Source: Pseudomonas sp. ERMR1:02 (GTDB taxonomy: Bacteria > Pseudomonadota > Gammaproteobacteria > Pseudomonadales > Pseudomonadaceae). From it: DNA of 37,266 nucleotides. Below, in pieces: positions 34,904-37,266 of the stretch; position 1 is the first letter of the stretch, and the number at the start of each line of letters is the position of its first letter. The notes below the pieces were generated by a model that was not told where the DNA came from, did not search any database, and saw only the letters and a program-made list of their open reading frames with translations. Made by a program: the position numbers and the translations under genes. The stretch is taken from NCBI RefSeq assembly GCF_002277815.1, contig NZ_NKJI01000034.1:1-37266 (forward strand), written 5' to 3'.

Positions 34904-34979
34904 GCGCGCCCAGAGGACGCCTCCCGTAACGCCTGGCTAGCCAGGCTCGTTACACCTTCAGAGACGCCCTTGGGCGCGC
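34904..34979 (-). promoter_or_regulatory. Long imperfect palindrome between petC and sspA
   Basis: Outer arms GCGCGCCCA (34904-34912) and TGGGCGCGC (34971-34979) enclose an inner perfect 16-bp palindrome GCCTGGCTAGCCAGGC (34931-34946) flanked by CGTAAC / GTTAC-type arms. Read leftward it ends GGGCGCGCTCGTTTT, so it may form a terminator of the pet operon, or an attenuating hairpin in the sspA leader. It starts about 29 nt after the petC stop. Confidence 0.6.
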
Positions 34980-35008
34980 GCGATTAACAGCAATAGCTTG
35001 AAGCTTTA

Positions 35009-35791
35009 TCAGTGCACGTCTTTCCAGTATTCACGCTTGAGCAAGTAAGCGAATACGAAGAAGAACGCCAGGTACAGCAATACATATGTACCGATGCGCT
35101 GATGTTGCAGCTTAACCGGGTTAGCCGAGTAAGCCAGGAAGGTTACCAGATTCTTGACCTTCTCATCGAACTGCTCTTCGTTCAAAGAACCGCTCTTCGG
35201 CACGATGGTCATCTGATCGCACGCTTCATGGGTCAGCGCCGTACCGGTCAACGGATCATATTGCTTCTTGCCGTCTTCGACGATTTGTACCTGTTTGCAA
35301 CCGACGACCTGACGACCTTGCAAGCCGACCAGGACGTTAGGCATGCCGACGTTCGGGAAGACCTTGTTGTTCACACCCCAAGGACGCGACGGGTCTTCAT
35401 AGAACGACCTAAGGTAACCGTAGAGCCAGTCAGTACCGCGAACCCGAGCCACCAGAGTCAGGTCAGGCGGCGCCGCACCGAACCAGGTCTTGGCGTCAGC
35501 CGGCTGCATACCAATGCTCATGTGGTCGCCAATCTTGGCGCCGGTGAACACCAGCTTCTCGAGCATCAGCTCATGAGGAATGCCCAGATCATCGGCAACA
35601 CGCTCGTAGCGCTGGAACTTGGCGCTGTGGCAGCCCATGCAATAGTTGGCGAAAGTACGTGCGCCATCCTGCATGGCAGCCTTGTCGGACACGTCGATGT
35701 CGACCTTTTCAAGCTCCGGGCCACCGTGTTCAGCAGCGAAAGCGAATACTGGCAGCGCAGCAAGCATCAATACAGCAAATAGCTTTTTCAT
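35009..35791 (-). CDS. petC: Cytochrome c1 of the bc1 complex
   Basis: Periplasmic heme c subunit passing electrons from the Rieske protein to soluble cytochrome c. 260 residues from the ATG at 35791. A signal peptide MKKLFAVLML...FAFA is cleaved near residue 20, the heme attachment motif CMGCH is at 51-55, and a single C-terminal TM anchor (VLLYLAFFFVFAYLLKREYW) keeps the protein on the inner membrane. The start shares one base with the petB stop (TGATG). An upstream in-frame start at 35884 would read through the end of petB and is rejected. Confidence 0.97.
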   Translation of the reverse strand: MKKLFAVLMLAALPVFAFAAEHGGPELEKVDIDVSDKAAMQDGARTFANYCMGCHSAKFQRYERVADDLGIPHELMLEKLVFTGAKIGDHMSIGMQPADAKTWFGAAPPDLTLVARVRGTDWLYGYLRSFYEDPSRPWGVNNKVFPNVGMPNVLVGLQGRQVVGCKQVQIVEDGKKQYDPLTGTALTHEACDQMTIVPKSGSLNEEQFDEKVKNLVTFLAYSANPVKLQHQRIGTYVLLYLAFFFVFAYLLKREYWKDVH

Positions 35792-37002
35792 CAGCCAGTC
35801 ACCCTTTCCGGAACCGGTTTGGTCTTCTCGAGCCTGGTATAGAACGGCATCAGAATGAAGTAGGCGAAGTACAGGAAGGTACATACCTGCGACAGCAACG
35901 TACGCTCAGGGGTAGGTGCCAATACACCCAAAACACCCAGGATCACGAACGAAATGCAAAACACCCAGAGCCAGATCTTGCTCAGCCAGCCTTTGTAGCG
36001 CATCGACTTGACCGGGCTGCGGTCCAGCCATGGCAAGACAAACAGCACTGCAATGGCCGCGCCCATGGCGATAACACCGAGTAGCTTGTCCGGGATTGCG
36101 CGCAAAATCGCGTAGAACGGTGTGAAGTACCAGACCGGAGCGATGTGCTCTGGGGTCTTGAAGGCGTTTGCCACTTCAAAGTTCGGCTTCTCGAGGAAGT
36201 AGCCGCCCATTTCCGGGAAGAAGAACACGATCGCACAGAAGACAAACAGGAACACCACCACGCCGACGATATCTTTCACGGTGTAGTAGGGATGGAAGGC
36301 AATGCCATCCAGAGGTATGCCGTTTTCGTCCTTGTGCTTCTTGATATCCACGCCGTCCGGGTTGTTCGAACCCACTTCGTGCAGCGCCAGAATGTGCAGC
36401 ACCACCAGACCGAGAATCACGATTGGCAAGGCAACCACGTGCAGCGCGAAGAAGCGGTTCAGGGTGATGCCGGAAATCAGGTAGTCACCACGGATCCACT
36501 GGGTCAAGTCGTTACCGATGACCGGAATCGCACCGAACAGCGAGATGATCACCTGGGCACCCCAGTAGGACATCTGGCCCCACGGCAGCAGATAGCCCAT
36601 GAAAGCTTCAGCCATCAGCGCCAGGTAGATCAGCATGCCGAAGACCCACACCAGCTCGCGCGGCTTCTGGTACGAACCGTAGAGCAAGCCACGGAACATG
36701 TGCAGATAGACCACGATGAAGAACGCCGAAGCGCCGGTGGAGTGCAGCAGACGCAGGATCGAGCCGTACTCCACGTCGCGCATGATGTATTCGACGGAAG
36801 CAAAGGCTTCTTCCGCCGACGGGGTGTAGCTCATGGTCAGCCAGACACCTGTCACGATCTGGTTGACCAGAACGAGCAGTGCCAGGGAGCCAAAGAAATA
36901 GAAGAAGTTGAAGTTCTTCGGGGCGTAGTACTTGCTGAGATGGTCTTCCCACATTTTGGTCGCGGGAAAGCGCGCATCAACCCAATCCATGAACTTGCTC
37001 AT
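35791..37002 (-). CDS. petB: Cytochrome b of the bc1 complex
   Basis: Inner-membrane di-heme subunit with the quinol-oxidising and quinone-reducing sites. 403 residues from the ATG at 37002; a GTG one codon earlier is possible. The paired heme-binding His residues are visible in LLHSTGASAFFIVVYLHMFRG and in FFALHVVALPIVILGLVVLH. The Qo-site PEWY motif is replaced by PVWYFTPFYAILRAIPDK, the usual proteobacterial PxWY form. About eight TM helices. It overlaps petA and petC by single bases. Confidence 0.97.
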   Translation of the reverse strand: MSKFMDWVDARFPATKMWEDHLSKYYAPKNFNFFYFFGSLALLVLVNQIVTGVWLTMSYTPSAEEAFASVEYIMRDVEYGSILRLLHSTGASAFFIVVYLHMFRGLLYGSYQKPRELVWVFGMLIYLALMAEAFMGYLLPWGQMSYWGAQVIISLFGAIPVIGNDLTQWIRGDYLISGITLNRFFALHVVALPIVILGLVVLHILALHEVGSNNPDGVDIKKHKDENGIPLDGIAFHPYYTVKDIVGVVVFLFVFCAIVFFFPEMGGYFLEKPNFEVANAFKTPEHIAPVWYFTPFYAILRAIPDKLLGVIAMGAAIAVLFVLPWLDRSPVKSMRYKGWLSKIWLWVFCISFVILGVLGVLAPTPERTLLSQVCTFLYFAYFILMPFYTRLEKTKPVPERVTG

Positions 37003-37266
37003 CACGCTTTCTCCGTATCGACGCCAATGACGATGATGTCATTGGTCTCATAGGAATGCGGGGGAACTGGCAGGTTCAAAGGCGCAGGTTGCGACTTGTA
37101 GACACGGCCAGCCAGGTCGTAATGGGAGCCGTGGCAAGGGCAGAAATAACCACCTACCCAATCCTTGCCCAGATCTGCGGGGGCGACTTCGGGACGGAAT
37201 GTTGGCGAGCAACCCAAGTGCGTGCAGATACCGATCAGCAGCAAAACTTCAGGTTTGATCGAACGG
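37002..37266 (-). CDS. petA: Rieske iron-sulfur subunit of the bc1 complex, C-terminal part
   Basis: The final 87 codons of the Rieske protein; the 5' part lies beyond the right edge. Both [2Fe-2S]-binding boxes are present: CTHLGC and CPCHGSHYD. The protein ends DIIVIGVDTEKA, and the stop overlaps the petB start (TGATG). The reading frame is open to the window edge (RSIKPEVLLLIG). Confidence 0.97.
   Translation of the reverse strand, partial: RSIKPEVLLLIGICTHLGCSPTFRPEVAPADLGKDWVGGYFCPCHGSHYDLAGRVYKSQPAPLNLPVPPHSYETNDIIVIGVDTEKA

Noticed and set aside
1..37266. tRNA genes, CRISPR arrays, prophage or toxin-antitoxin modules
   Set aside because: I looked for cloverleaf arms, regular repeats, integrases and paired small genes and saw none; the only RNA gene supported is rnpB.

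Overview
This window is a Pseudomonas chromosome segment, most likely from the P. fluorescens group. The evidence is the gene order, the protein families, a GC-rich codon bias, and the REP/REPIN-type repeats with GCGAGC/GCTCGC arms that are typical of this group. From about 10.4 kb to the right edge the order matches the conserved Pseudomonas block lpxC-ftsZ-ftsA-ftsQ-ddlB-murC-murG-ftsW-murD-mraY-murF-murE-ftsI-ftsL-rsmH-mraZ, then rnpB, rsmI, lpoA-yraN-gmhA/diaA-dolP, sspB-sspA and petC-petB-petA.

Region 1 (1-8.05 kb) is an accessory efflux locus. It holds the start of a leftward NodT/OprM-type outer-membrane factor, a divergent LysR regulator, a rightward adaptor-RND pump pair, and a CopR/CusR-like response regulator with its sensor kinase. 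A small exported protein and a membrane diguanylate cyclase follow (8.3-10.3 kb). The 3' ends of these genes are decorated with repeats: two copies of a nested palindrome, one REPIN and one single REP.

Region 2 (10.4-28.4 kb) is the leftward dcw cluster for peptidoglycan precursor synthesis and septation, with lpxC (lipid A) at its end. Nearly all genes overlap by 1-11 nt or are separated by a few nt, so this reads as a translationally coupled operon. It is led by a clear sigma70-type promoter followed at once by three AAGTGG boxes with a strict 10-bp period, which is the expected MraZ autoregulatory operator.

Region 3 (28.7-37.3 kb) carries RNase P RNA and rsmI (leftward), then a rightward envelope operon (lpoA, yraN, gmhA/diaA, dolP). 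A REPIN and a terminator separate that operon from leftward sspB/sspA and the cytochrome bc1 genes; petA runs off the right edge.

The main anomaly is a set of eight apparent single-base deletions that break otherwise well-conserved genes: three in the outer-membrane factor and one each in the adaptor, ftsQ, murE, ftsI and mraZ. Seven are one base short in a homopolymer run. Because ftsQ, murE and ftsI are essential, the pattern is best explained by indel errors in the assembly, and the genes should be read as intact after correction. I found no convincing undescribed system. The least explained items are the stacked dyads upstream of the adaptor gene, the small exported protein, the long palindrome between petC and sspA, and the placement of the efflux/GGDEF block next to lpxC.
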